From Pseudomonas iridis (lineage in GTDB: Bacteria > Pseudomonadota > Gammaproteobacteria > Pseudomonadales > Pseudomonadaceae): a DNA stretch of 64,000 bases. The notes under the pieces are model-generated. The model was not told where the DNA came from. It saw only the letters and a program-made list of their open reading frames with translations, and did no database searches. Shown here in pieces: positions 7,550 to 15,925 of the stretch (its first letter is position 1; every line of letters begins with the position of its first letter). The stretch covers positions 19,875 to 83,874 of the forward strand of contig NZ_JACXXO010000021.1 of NCBI RefSeq assembly GCF_017980685.1, written 5' to 3'. Made by a program: the position numbers and the translations under genes.

Positions 7550-8548
7550 ATGACGCGCCCAAGATTCCTGCCCGACAACTTCACCCTGACGCTGATCGGC
7601 GTCGTGCTACTGGCGAGTTTTCTACCTGCCAGCGGTCAGGTCGCGGTCGGTTTCGGCTGGCTGACCAACATCGCCATCGCACTGCTGTTTTTCCTCCACG
7701 GCGCCAAACTCTCCCGTGAATCGATCATCGCCGGCGCCGGTCACTGGCGTCTGCATTTGCTGGTGTTCGGTCTGACCTTCGTGCTGTTCCCGCTGCTTGG
7801 ATTTGCCTTGAAACCGCTGCTGTCGCCGCTGATTGGCGACACGTTGTACATGGGCATGCTTTACCTGTGCGCGTTACCCGCAACGGTGCAATCGGCGATT
7901 GCCTTCACCTCGCTGGCGCGGGGCAACATTCCTGCGGCGATTTGCAGTGCGGCGGCATCCAGCCTGTTCGGGATTTTCCTCACGCCGTTGCTGGTGACGC
8001 TGCTGCTCGATGTCCATGGTGACGGCGGTTCGACCCTCGATGCGATCGTCAAAATCAGCGTGCAGTTGCTACTGCCATTCATCGTGGGTCAGATTGCCCG
8101 TCGCTGGATCGGCGCGTGGGTAGGGCGCAACAAGAACTGGCTGAAGTTTGTCGATCAGGGTTCGATTCTGCTGGTGGTTTACGGCGCGTTCAGCGAGGCA
8201 GTCAACGAAGGCATCTGGCATCAGATCCCGCTGATCGAGTTGCTCGGGCTGGTAGTTGTCTGCTGCATTTTGCTGGCACTGGTGCTAGTGGCGGCGACGT
8301 TGCTGGGCAAGGCCTTCGGTTTCAGTCAGGAAGACCGCATCACCATTCTGTTCTGCGGCTCTAAAAAGAGCCTGGCCACCGGCGTGCCGATGGCTCAGGT
8401 ATTGTTTGCCGGCAGCACCATTGGCGTGCTGATCCTGCCGCTGATGCTGTTCCATCAGATTCAATTGATGGTTTGCGCGGTGTTGGCGCAGCGCTATGCG
8501 AAACGGCCGGAGTCGGTGCCGGAGCTGATGGCGCAGGTCGATCCATAA
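7550..8548 (+). CDS. Bile acid:sodium symporter (SBF-like) family transporter
   Basis: 332 aa with about ten transmembrane segments. SBF-like features are the N-terminal FLPDNFTLTLIGVVLLASFLPASG, FFLHGAKLSRE, YLCALPATVQSAIAFTSLARGN (crossover region with N/S residues), and CGSKKSLATGVPMAQVLF in the second half. These carriers move organic anions or small metabolites with Na+ or H+; the ligand is unknown. Divergent from the AraC gene, which probably controls it. Confidence 0.87.
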   Translation: MTRPRFLPDNFTLTLIGVVLLASFLPASGQVAVGFGWLTNIAIALLFFLHGAKLSRESIIAGAGHWRLHLLVFGLTFVLFPLLGFALKPLLSPLIGDTLYMGMLYLCALPATVQSAIAFTSLARGNIPAAICSAAASSLFGIFLTPLLVTLLLDVHGDGGSTLDAIVKISVQLLLPFIVGQIARRWIGAWVGRNKNWLKFVDQGSILLVVYGAFSEAVNEGIWHQIPLIELLGLVVVCCILLALVLVAATLLGKAFGFSQEDRITILFCGSKKSLATGVPMAQVLFAGSTIGVLILPLMLFHQIQLMVCAVLAQRYAKRPESVPELMAQVDP

Positions 8549-8561
8549 CCCACACCGTCAC

Positions 8562-8592
8562 CTGTAGGAGCTACCGAAGCCTGCGCCTACAG
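8562..8592. terminator. Hairpin between convergent genes (REP-like)
   Basis: Arms CTGTAGG and CCTACAG enclose a short REP-like sequence and overlap the stop codon of the response regulator. It sits in the 38-base gap between two convergent genes and probably ends both transcripts. Confidence 0.5.
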
Positions 8593-9192
8593 AATCCCTG
8601 CGTATTTCACCGCAGCGGCCGCCCGTGAGGGCACGTTGAGCGTGCGTAGTAAAGAAGACACGTGAATGCGCACCGTAAACGGTGAAATATCCAGTTCGCG
8701 AGCGATTTCCTTGTTGGTCTTGCCCTGGGCGATCAAGCGCAGGACGTCTTGCTGACGGGGTGTGAGCGGGGTGCCGGTCTCCAGCGGCAACAGCCCTGAC
8801 GGCGCAAACTTCACCAGCACCTCGCCTTCACGAATCGCCAGAATCGCCTGACCGATTTCGGCCGGGGCAATGTTCTTGCCGATAAAGCCGTCAATGCCGA
8901 CGGCCATGACGTCACGGATCAATGCTTCATCATCGACCATCGACACCACAATCAGCGTGCTGCGCGGCAAGCGCTGGCGCAGTTCGGCGAGCTGGCTGAC
9001 GCCGGTCAGTCCGGGAAAGCGCAGATCCAGTATCAGTGTGTCCGGCTCTTCACCCACTGCCAGCAGCGCCCGCACCGCGTCCAGATCGCCGGCTTCGTCG
9101 ATGACGGCTTCGGGCAGCAGTCGCTGAACCGTGCGCAGCATCCCCTCACGAAACAGCGGGTGATCGTCGGCTATGATAATTCGGCATGTCAT
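8587..9192 (-). CDS. NarL/FixJ-type response regulator
   Basis: 201 aa. The receiver domain (about 1-120) has the acidic pair at D9-D10, phospho-acceptor D56 in LILDLRFPG, a conserved Ser in IVVSMVDD and the Lys in GFIGKN. The C-terminal LuxR-type HTH (about 140-201) reads LTPRQQDVLRLIAQGKTNKEIA...FTVRIHVSSLL. GGAGG precedes the ATG. It is divergent from a hybrid histidine kinase, which should phosphorylate it. Confidence 0.92.
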   Translation of the reverse strand: MTCRIIIADDHPLFREGMLRTVQRLLPEAVIDEAGDLDAVRALLAVGEEPDTLILDLRFPGLTGVSQLAELRQRLPRSTLIVVSMVDDEALIRDVMAVGIDGFIGKNIAPAEIGQAILAIREGEVLVKFAPSGLLPLETGTPLTPRQQDVLRLIAQGKTNKEIARELDISPFTVRIHVSSLLRTLNVPSRAAAAVKYAGIL

Positions 9193-9306
9193 GGCATGTC
9201 CCTCCCTGGGTCAGGCATTGCTCAAGGCTTGCACCTTAGCACCGGGCGCGATCGTTGCCTGTAGGCTGCTTCCGAATCTGACGATTGCTGCACAAGGACG
9301 TTTACC

Positions 9307-10935
9307 ATGAAGTTCGAGAAAAATACCGAACTCGACCAGGCCAATCTGCGCATCATCATTGCCAGTATTGCCGTGGTTTACATGCTCATATTGGGTTTTT
9401 TGCCGGGCGAGCGCTTCGATACGTATCTACCGGTGATCACCTACATCATCGTGTTTCTGCTGGCCTCGATCGGGTTACGCCAGGCAATTGTGCGCTGGCC
9501 GGGGCATTACCCGGCACGGCGGATTTTCGCCATGGTCCACGATTACACCGGCACCTGCTTTGGTCTGGTGGTGGGAGGCGAGGCGGCGTTGCCCCTGTAT
9601 GCGGTCATCATTTGGGTCAACCTCGGCAACGGCATGCGTTATGGCTCGCGCTATCTGGCGATTGCCACGGGCCTGGCGTTGCTGGCGCTGCTGTGTGTCT
9701 ATCGCCTGACCCCGGTGTGGCAGGCGCAACCGTTCATGGTGTTGATGCTGATGATCACCAGCACGGTGATCCCGTTTTACGCCCATCTGTTGCTGGAGCG
9801 CACGCGCAAGGCGTCGGAAGAAGCGGTCGCGGCCAATCTGGAGAAGTCGCGGTTCCTCGCTCAGGCCAGCCATGACCTGCGCCAGCCGATTCACTCCATC
9901 GGGCTGTTTACCGCGTGTCTGCGCGAGTCGCGGCTGGGTGATGAGGAGCGTCGGCTGGTGGACAACATCGACCGTTCGCTGCTCAACGTGTCGCAGCTGT
10001 TTCGGTCCATTCTCGACCTGTACACCCTTGATAACGGACGGGTGTTGCCGAAGCTGCAAACCATCAACTTGCACGAATGGCTGACTGAACTGATTCACCA
10101 GAACGCCGAAGCTGCGCGCTGGGCTGGCGTCGACCTGCGCTTGCGCCCCTGTAAATACTGGGTGCGCACCGATCCGGTACTGCTGGCGACCATGGTGCAG
10201 AACGTGCTTTCCAATTGCTTCAAATATGGCGCGCATCGGCCGGTCCTGATCGGCGTGCGTGGGCGCGGGGCAGGGCTGGCCATCGTGATTTATGACCGCG
10301 GCAATGGTATCGCCGAGGAGCATTTGCCAAAGGTGTTCGAGGAGTTCTATCGGGTGCGGCAAGTGCGCGACAAGGATGTCGAGGGGGTGGGGTTGGGCCT
10401 GTCGATCGTCAAGCGACTGGGCCAGTTGATGGGTGTGAGTGTTGCTTTGCGTTCGCGGCTTGGGCGGGGCACGGCGGTGACCTTGTACGGATTGCCGATC
10501 GTCGCGCCGCCGCCATCAACGGTCAATCGTGATGAGGTGCGCCAGGTCGGTTTGCTGACCGGGTTGAAGGTGTGTCTGGTTGAGGATGATCGCAACGTGC
10601 TGCTGGCGACGTCAGCATTGCTGGAGCGCTGGGGCTGTGTGGTTCAGGCCGAGTTGGCGGCAGTGGATCTGGTCACCGACTGCGACATCATCGTCGCCGA
10701 CTATGACCTCGGCACCCATGCCACCGGCATCGAATGCATCGATGAAGTGCGCCGGCAGAGAGGCTGGGCGGTGCCGGCGATGATCATCACCGGGCATGAC
10801 ATCGAAAAAATACAGGCGGCCCTGCACGACCGCCAAATTGCCATCCTGTCCAAACCCGTGCGCCCGGCCGAGCTGCGCGCGACCTTGCGCACCCTGCGCG
10901 ACCGCCAGCCGGAACTCGCTGAAAATGTGCCGTAA
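9307..10935 (+). CDS. Hybrid sensor histidine kinase with C-terminal receiver
   Basis: 542 aa. The N-terminal 165 residues form about six membrane segments with no large periplasmic loop. The H-box ASHDLRQPIHS has the phosphorylated His at about 189. The N-box is LATMVQNVLSNCFKYG, the G boxes DRGNGI and GVGLGLSIVKRL, and the F-box EEFYR. A receiver domain follows from about 425 with an acidic LVEDD, acceptor Asp in IIVADYDLG and Lys in ILSKPVRP. It is an inner-membrane sensor in the RpfC/BarA style of architecture, probably paired with the divergent NarL-type regulator 114 bases away. The signal is unknown. Confidence 0.92.
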   Translation: MKFEKNTELDQANLRIIIASIAVVYMLILGFLPGERFDTYLPVITYIIVFLLASIGLRQAIVRWPGHYPARRIFAMVHDYTGTCFGLVVGGEAALPLYAVIIWVNLGNGMRYGSRYLAIATGLALLALLCVYRLTPVWQAQPFMVLMLMITSTVIPFYAHLLLERTRKASEEAVAANLEKSRFLAQASHDLRQPIHSIGLFTACLRESRLGDEERRLVDNIDRSLLNVSQLFRSILDLYTLDNGRVLPKLQTINLHEWLTELIHQNAEAARWAGVDLRLRPCKYWVRTDPVLLATMVQNVLSNCFKYGAHRPVLIGVRGRGAGLAIVIYDRGNGIAEEHLPKVFEEFYRVRQVRDKDVEGVGLGLSIVKRLGQLMGVSVALRSRLGRGTAVTLYGLPIVAPPPSTVNRDEVRQVGLLTGLKVCLVEDDRNVLLATSALLERWGCVVQAELAAVDLVTDCDIIVADYDLGTHATGIECIDEVRRQRGWAVPAMIITGHDIEKIQAALHDRQIAILSKPVRPAELRATLRTLRDRQPELAENVP

Positions 10936-11019
10936 ATGATCATCGCGGCCGCACCACAAATCCCTGTGGCAGCTAGCCTGCTGCAATTTGCAAAGGCAAT
11001 CCTTTACCGGACGGAGAAA

Positions 11020-11334
11020 TTATTGCAGCGGAATCGGTGAAGCGCCTTTGGGCAGGCACGACAGCGGCGGCTTCATGATGCCCATGCCTGCCACGGCGAC
11101 GATGACGCCGCTGGGCAATTCACAGTTGTATTCCCCGGCCGGGGTGTAGGCGGTGTAGTAGGTGAGGGTGCTGTCGTTGCGGATGTTGTCGATTCTCGAT
11201 ACCGGTTTACCGATCACCGTTTGCGCGCGTTCTTTCATGCTGGCTTCGGTGGGTTTGATGGTCTGGCAGCCGGCAACGCCGAGCAGCACAGCACTGATCA
11301 GAGAGATCTTGCAGAGGTTGGCATGCAGTTTCAT
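11020..11334 (-). CDS. Small predicted outer-membrane lipoprotein of unknown function
   Basis: 104 aa. The leader MKLHANLCKISLISAVLLGVAGC ends in lipobox LGVAGC, followed by Gln, which favours outer-membrane sorting. The mature part (TIKPTEASMKERAQTVIGKPVSRIDNI) resembles short Pseudomonas lipoproteins with a conserved TYYTAYTPAGEYNCELP segment and two further Cys. GGAAGAAACACC precedes the ATG. I do not recognise a function. It stands alone between the hybrid kinase and a non-coding region. Confidence 0.75.
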   Translation of the reverse strand: MKLHANLCKISLISAVLLGVAGCQTIKPTEASMKERAQTVIGKPVSRIDNIRNDSTLTYYTAYTPAGEYNCELPSGVIVAVAGMGIMKPPLSCLPKGASPIPLQ

Positions 11335-11639
11335 GGTGTTTCTTCCTTGCTGTTGTTTTTGATTTCCAGGCACAACGATCCCGCACGCTGCACGCAGGCA
11401 GCGTTGAGGAACGTCGGGGTTGCGGGGGAATATAGCGCCGGGTGGCGGAGCGGTCGATTAGCACAAATGTGCTAGTGCGCAGCGGGGATATACAGGGGTT
11501 AGGCGTTTCCCTTCCTGCACGTTCTGCGCAAAGCTCAAATCAGTCTAAAAATCCCGCGCCGCCTCCGTAAGCCTTTGCTAGTCTCAAAGATGTAGGTGAA
11601 GACGCAGACTGATGCGCAAACGGATAGCAAGGGGACGTG

Positions 11640-11800
11640 GGGCGTGTTCCGAAGGGTGCACGGTTAGAAAGATCTCCGCGCTGAGATCCAGCCCTTATGC
11701 CGTGTGAAGCAGCCGAGGCACTACCTTTTTCAATTTGGCCCGGTACTGTGAGAAGCCTGATAAACCTTGTAAGCCAGAGACCAGCACTGGCCGCCTACTC
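11640..11800 (+). ncRNA. Candidate structured RNA, cobalamin-riboswitch-like, without a downstream gene
   Basis: The 510-base gap between the lipoprotein and cth has no gene but is strongly structured. Outer stem CACGG (11659-11663) / CCGTG (11700-11704) encloses hairpin GATCTC-CGCGCT-GAGATC (11671-11688). Downstream segments GAAGCAGCCGAGGCACTACC, TACTGTGA and AAGCCAGAGACC resemble in order the conserved core and B12 box of cobalamin riboswitches, but imperfectly: the B12 box lacks a G and the CCCCGC element is absent. A terminator follows at 11808. No plus-strand gene lies downstream, so if real it is a stand-alone RNA or a relic. A covariance-model search would decide. Confidence 0.35.
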
Positions 11801-11807
11801 GAACACC

Positions 11808-11836
11808 AAAGCCCGCTTCGTGCGGGCTTTGTCGTT
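11808..11836. terminator. Rho-independent terminator
   Basis: AAAGCCCGC / GCGGGCTTT stem with a TTCGT loop, followed by GTCGTTCTT. It lies 10 bases beyond the cth stop on the minus strand and directly after the candidate RNA on the plus strand, so it may serve both. Confidence 0.85.
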
Positions 11837-11845
11837 CTTGCAGCG

Positions 11846-13018
11846 CTAGATTTTCGTCAGGGCATACGCCAGATCGGCGCGCAGGTCTTCGACGTCTTCG
11901 ACGCCCACCGAAAGGCGTACCAAGCCATCGCCAATCCCCAGTTTCGCGCGGGTTTCGGGTGGAATGGTGGCGTGCGTCATGATCGCCGGATGCTCGATCA
12001 GGCTTTCAACGCCGCCCAGACTTTCCGCCAGGGCGAAGATTTTCACGTTCTCCAGAAAGCGCCGTGCGCCGGCCAGATCACTGTTCAGGTCCACGGAAAT
12101 CATCCCGCCGAAACCACGCATCTGCCGTTTGGCCAATTCATGCTGCGGGTGCGATTCAAGGCCGGGGTAGTAGACGCGTTTGACCTGCGGTTGCTGTTCC
12201 AGCCACTGCGCCAGATCCTGCGCGTTGCTGCAATGACGCTCCATGCGCAGCGCCAGGGTTTTCACGCCACGCAAGGTAAGAAACGCATCGAACGGCCCGG
12301 AAATCGCACCGACCGCGTTTTGCAAAAAGCCCAGACGCTCGGCCAGTTCGGCGTTCTGCCCGACCACGGCGATTCCGCCGATCACGTCGGAGTGACCGTT
12401 CAGATACTTGGTGGTCGAGTGCAGCACGATGTCGAAACCCAGCTCCAGCGGGCGCTGGATGTAGGGGCTGGCAAAGGTGTTGTCGGCCACGCTGATGATC
12501 CCGCGTGCGCGGCAGATGCGGGCGATGGCGGCCAGATCCGACAGGCTCAGCAGTGGATTGGTCGGTGTCTCGACCATGACCATGCGCGTGTCGTCCTGTA
12601 ACGACGCTTCGAATGCCGACAGGTCGGTCAGGTCGACGTAGCTGAAGCGGTGCCCGGCGCTGCGTTGGCGCACCTTGTCGAACAAGCGAAAGGTGCCGCC
12701 GTACAAGTCGTTGCCGGAAATCACGTGAGAGCCGGCGTCGATCAACTCGAGAACGGTGGAAATCGTCGCCAGACCGGAGGCGAACGCAAACCCGCGGGCG
12801 CCCCCCTCCAGATCCGCCACGCAGCGCTCGAGGGCAAAACGCGTCGGGTTGTGCGAGCGCCCGTAGTCGAAACCCTTGTGCACGCCGGGGCTGTCTTGCA
12901 GGTAAGTGGAGTTGGCGTAAATCGGCGGCATCAACGCGCCGGTGGTCGGGTCGGGCTCTTGCCCGGCATGGATTACCCGGGTCGCGAAACCTTGGGAATT
13001 GTTGTCCTGCTGACTCAT
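11846..13018 (-). CDS. Cystathionine gamma-lyase / gamma-synthase (Cys/Met metabolism PLP enzyme)
   Basis: 390 aa, full length for the family. Motifs are FDYGRSHNPTR near 50-60 (phosphate contacts from the neighbouring subunit), ASGLATISTVL, VETPTNP and DNTFASPYIQRP, then the PLP Schiff-base Lys204 in HSTTKYLNGHSD. Its start overlaps the stop of the cystathionine beta-synthase gene by ATGA. That coupling indicates reverse transsulfuration, homocysteine to cysteine, so gamma-lyase is the more likely role, as in the P. aeruginosa PA0399-PA0400 pair. Gamma-synthase activity cannot be excluded from sequence. Confidence 0.88.
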   Translation of the reverse strand: MSQQDNNSQGFATRVIHAGQEPDPTTGALMPPIYANSTYLQDSPGVHKGFDYGRSHNPTRFALERCVADLEGGARGFAFASGLATISTVLELIDAGSHVISGNDLYGGTFRLFDKVRQRSAGHRFSYVDLTDLSAFEASLQDDTRMVMVETPTNPLLSLSDLAAIARICRARGIISVADNTFASPYIQRPLELGFDIVLHSTTKYLNGHSDVIGGIAVVGQNAELAERLGFLQNAVGAISGPFDAFLTLRGVKTLALRMERHCSNAQDLAQWLEQQPQVKRVYYPGLESHPQHELAKRQMRGFGGMISVDLNSDLAGARRFLENVKIFALAESLGGVESLIEHPAIMTHATIPPETRAKLGIGDGLVRLSVGVEDVEDLRADLAYALTKI

Positions 13019-14391
13019 GCGAGGGATCTCCGTAATTGGTTGAGCATGTCGACGCGTGTGATCAAGCCATGGAAGCCCGACGCGTCGGCGATGATGGCGA
13101 CGAGGCCACGGCTGAGCACCGATTCCAGCTCAGCGAGGGGGGCGTCGGGCGCGAGGGTTTGCAGTTTGTCGGTCATCACGCTGGAGACCGATTGGCTGAA
13201 GCGTGCGGCGTCCTCATGCACACCCAGCAAAATGTCCGATTCGTCGATCACCCCGACCAGTTGTTTGCCTTCCACCAGCACGGGCAGCTGCGAGACATCC
13301 GCCAGGCGCATGCGCTGGAAGGCAGTTAGCAGCGTGTCATCGGGGCCGACGCTGATGACCCGGCCGTCTTCAAAACGTCGGGCGATCAAGTCCCGCAGGT
13401 CGCCATAGCCTTTGCGCTGCAACAGGCCCTGATCGGTCATCCACTGATCGTTGTAGACCTTCGACAAATAACGCGTGCCGGTGTCGCAGACGAAACTCAC
13501 CACGCGTTTGGGCTCGGTCTGTTCGCGGCAATAACGCAGCGCGGCAGCGAGCAGGGTGCCGGTCGATGACCCACCGAGAATGCCCTCGGCACGCAGCAAC
13601 TGACGGGCATGGTCGAAGCTTTCTTCATCGCTGATCGAATAGGCGTGGCGTACGCTGGAGAGGTCGGTGATCGACGGAATAAAGTCCTCGCCAATGCCTT
13701 CAACCGCCCATGAACCGGGGGTTGGCAGCGAGCCGTCGCGGCTGTATTGCGCCATCACCGAGCCGACCGGGTCGGCAAGAATCATTTCCAGATCCGGTTG
13801 CACCCGTTTGAAAAAACGGGTCAGCCCGGTCAGGGTGCCGGCCGAGCCGACGCCGACCACAATTGCATCCAGATCATGTTCGGTTTGCGCCCAGATTTCC
13901 GGCGCGGTGCTGCATTCATGGGCCAGTGGGTTGGCCGGATTGTTGAACTGATCGGCAAAAAATGCGCCCGGAATGTCTTTCGCCAACCGCGCGGCGACGT
14001 CCTGGTAATACTCGGGATGACCCTTGCCGACGTCGGAGCGGGTGATGTGCACCTCGGCGCCCATGGCCTTCAAGTGCAGGACTTTTTCCGTGGACATTTT
14101 GTCCGGGACCACCAGCACCACGCGATAACCTTTGGCGCGCCCGACCAGTGCCAGGCCCAGGCCAGTATTGCCCGCAGTCGCCTCGACGATGGTGCCTCCA
14201 GGGGTGAGGCGACCGTCACGTTCGGCGGCGTCGATCATCGCCAGACCGATTCGGTCCTTGATCGAGCCGCCAGGGTTTTGTGATTCGAGTTTGAGAAAGA
14301 GTGTGCACGGGCCGGTATCGAAGCGGGTCACTTGCACCAGCGGCGTATTTCCTATCAGCCCAAGTACGGCAGGGCGAGATTCCTTTGACAT
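13015..14391 (-). CDS. Cystathionine beta-synthase
   Basis: 458 aa. The PLP fold-type II domain has IGNTPLVQ, Lys45 in NPGGSIKDR, the substrate loop EATAGNTG, and phosphate-binding GVGSAGTLTG. The C-terminal pair of CBS repeats (about 335-455: VGPDDTLLTAFQRM, VIDESDILLG, LITRVDMLNQL) may bind adenosyl ligands. No haem-binding N-terminal extension is present. It condenses serine or acetylserine with homocysteine. CAAGAGGTGAAGA precedes the ATG. It is first in a two-gene operon with the gamma-lyase. Confidence 0.9.
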   Translation of the reverse strand: MSKESRPAVLGLIGNTPLVQVTRFDTGPCTLFLKLESQNPGGSIKDRIGLAMIDAAERDGRLTPGGTIVEATAGNTGLGLALVGRAKGYRVVLVVPDKMSTEKVLHLKAMGAEVHITRSDVGKGHPEYYQDVAARLAKDIPGAFFADQFNNPANPLAHECSTAPEIWAQTEHDLDAIVVGVGSAGTLTGLTRFFKRVQPDLEMILADPVGSVMAQYSRDGSLPTPGSWAVEGIGEDFIPSITDLSSVRHAYSISDEESFDHARQLLRAEGILGGSSTGTLLAAALRYCREQTEPKRVVSFVCDTGTRYLSKVYNDQWMTDQGLLQRKGYGDLRDLIARRFEDGRVISVGPDDTLLTAFQRMRLADVSQLPVLVEGKQLVGVIDESDILLGVHEDAARFSQSVSSVMTDKLQTLAPDAPLAELESVLSRGLVAIIADASGFHGLITRVDMLNQLRRSLA

Positions 14392-14633
14392 TCTTCACCT
14401 CTTGTTGGTGATTGATCGCGTTCCATTCGCGGGGAAAAGCTCGCCTGCAACATAGGCCGTGAAGGGATCTCCCGCAACCATCCGGTGGGCTGAAAAGCTC
14501 AACGATTTTGATCTAACTATAGAACTGAATTTGCCGGAGGGGGCGGGCGTTATGAGGGAGTAGGGTTATGCGGATTTGAACGCTGGGCAGAAAAAACTGT
14601 AGGCGTGAGGGGATACAAAAAGGCCCCGACACC

Positions 14634-14660
14634 ACCGCTGATCCCTGTGGGATCAGCGGT
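14634..14660 (-). terminator. Terminator for the ppx transcript
   Basis: A perfect 12-bp stem (ACCGCTGATCCC / GGGATCAGCGGT) with a 3-base loop lies 62 bases past the ppx stop. On the minus strand a TTTTTG run follows about 12 bases later. The rest of the 330-base gap (14392-14721) should contain the cbs promoter; I see no gene there. Confidence 0.6.
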
Positions 14661-14721
14661 GTTCACATATTTTCAACCCATGCAGATCCCGCTGAGGGAA
14701 TGCAGGCAAATTGTGGCAAGG

Positions 14722-15657
14722 TCAGTGCTTGCTCATCAATCCGTGCAGCACACCCAGGCGCAATCCCGGTTCAGATGGCACCATCTGCGAGATGCCGAAC
14801 GCCTTGAACGCGGCGAGCATCAGCACCAGGCCGCCGGGCAGGATGCTTTGGCGGTGTGGTTGCAGGCCCTGGAGCCTGAGCTGCCGGACGTTAGTCACTT
14901 CCAGCAGATGCAGCGACAGGCGCAACAGCCCTGCGTAGGTGATGCCATCCTCGCCGAAGTCGTTCAATCGGTTGGCCTTGAGCACTTTGGCGAGCATCCG
15001 TGCGGTGCCCGAGGAGCCGATGGTCTGCTGCCAACCCTGAGCGCGATAGCGTCGAGCGACTGTTTCAAACTGGAGGATGGCGACGCGTTCGGCTTCTTGC
15101 AGCGCACCGGGGGAAATCTCGCCGCCGCGAAAGAATCGCGCACTCAATGTTCCGCTGCCGATGGAAATGCTTTCGGTGAGCAGCGGTTGTGAGCCCTGGC
15201 CGAGGATCAATTCGGTAGAACCGCCACCGATATCGACCACCAGGCGCATGTCTTCGACGCCCGGTAATGCGTGGGCCACGCCCGCGTACACCAATCGCGC
15301 TTCTTCATGCCCTGAGATGACGTCGATGCGAAAGCCCAAATGCCGCTCCGCACTGGCCAGAAACAGCTGCGCGTTATCGGCCTCACGCACTGCACTGGTT
15401 GCCACTGCCCGCACGCGGCCCGGCTCGAATCCGCGCAGTTTCTTGCCGAATCGCGCCAATGCCTGCCAGCCTCGATCAAGGGCGAGGGTGTCAAGCGCAC
15501 CACCGTCGAGCCCCTCGGCCAGACGCACCGGTTCGCGCAAGGTTTTCACTTCCTGAATCATCAGGCCTTTGCGACTGCGGACCGACTGGCCGATCATCAA
15601 GCGAAACGCATTCGAACCCAGGTCGATGGCGGCAAACAGCGAGGCGTCGTCTTTCAT
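14722..15657 (-). CDS. ppx: Ppx/GppA-family exopolyphosphatase/pppGpp phosphatase
   Basis: 311 aa, the short two-domain form lacking the C-terminal HD-like extension of E. coli Ppx. ASKHA-fold motifs are AAIDLGSNAFRL (phosphate-1), VATSAVREA with the catalytic Glu region SGHEEARLVYAG, VVDIGGGSTELI (phosphate-2) and IGSSGTARMLAK (adenosine-loop position). It should release phosphate from polyphosphate or pppGpp in the cytoplasm. AAGGAC precedes the ATG. It is distant from a ppk gene, so it is probably a second, specialised copy. Confidence 0.87.
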   Translation of the reverse strand: MKDDASLFAAIDLGSNAFRLMIGQSVRSRKGLMIQEVKTLREPVRLAEGLDGGALDTLALDRGWQALARFGKKLRGFEPGRVRAVATSAVREADNAQLFLASAERHLGFRIDVISGHEEARLVYAGVAHALPGVEDMRLVVDIGGGSTELILGQGSQPLLTESISIGSGTLSARFFRGGEISPGALQEAERVAILQFETVARRYRAQGWQQTIGSSGTARMLAKVLKANRLNDFGEDGITYAGLLRLSLHLLEVTNVRQLRLQGLQPHRQSILPGGLVLMLAAFKAFGISQMVPSEPGLRLGVLHGLMSKH

Positions 15658-15836
15658 GGCAGTCCTTGCAAAGCATCCGTCGCGAGGCTCAAGACGGTTT
15701 GCGAGGACTCTGCCGTTATCTTGATGACATCCTGATGACGGGTCAGGGGCCGTTCAGTGAATTGTTGTTTGTCATGACACTGTCATTATTCGATACCCAT
15801 ACTGAGCTCAACACATCGCGTGTTCTTAAAGTTTTT

Positions 15837-15862
15837 GCTGCCATTTCTGGCAGCTTTTTTTT
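15837..15862 (+). terminator. Strong rho-independent terminator with no gene upstream on this strand
   Basis: Stem GCTGCCA / TGGCAGC with TTTC loop is followed by eight Ts. On the plus strand the sequence upstream (15658-15836) is the ppx promoter region and contains no ORF. A weak promoter-like pair, TGACAC then CATACT 17 bases later (about 15775-15803), could give a roughly 55-base transcript. Confidence 0.7.
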
Positions 15863-15888
15863 GACCAAAATTCAACAGATACAATCCT

Positions 15889-15914
15889 GTAGGGCTGCCT
15901 TGTGCAGCTCCTAC
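15889..15914. repeat. REP-like hairpin after phnX
   Basis: GTAGGGCTGC / GCAGC-T-CCTAC forms a near-perfect stem just downstream of the phnX stop. It belongs to the same general family as the TAGGAGCTGC palindromes elsewhere in the window and is a plausible 3' end for the phosphonate operon. Confidence 0.55.
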
Positions 15915-15925
15915 CGGGGATTGGC

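Noticed and set aside
11846..13018. Calling this gene O-succinylhomoserine sulfhydrylase (metZ) or plain metB
   Set aside because: Coupling to cystathionine beta-synthase argues for reverse transsulfuration; sequence alone does not separate the activities, so a combined name is given.
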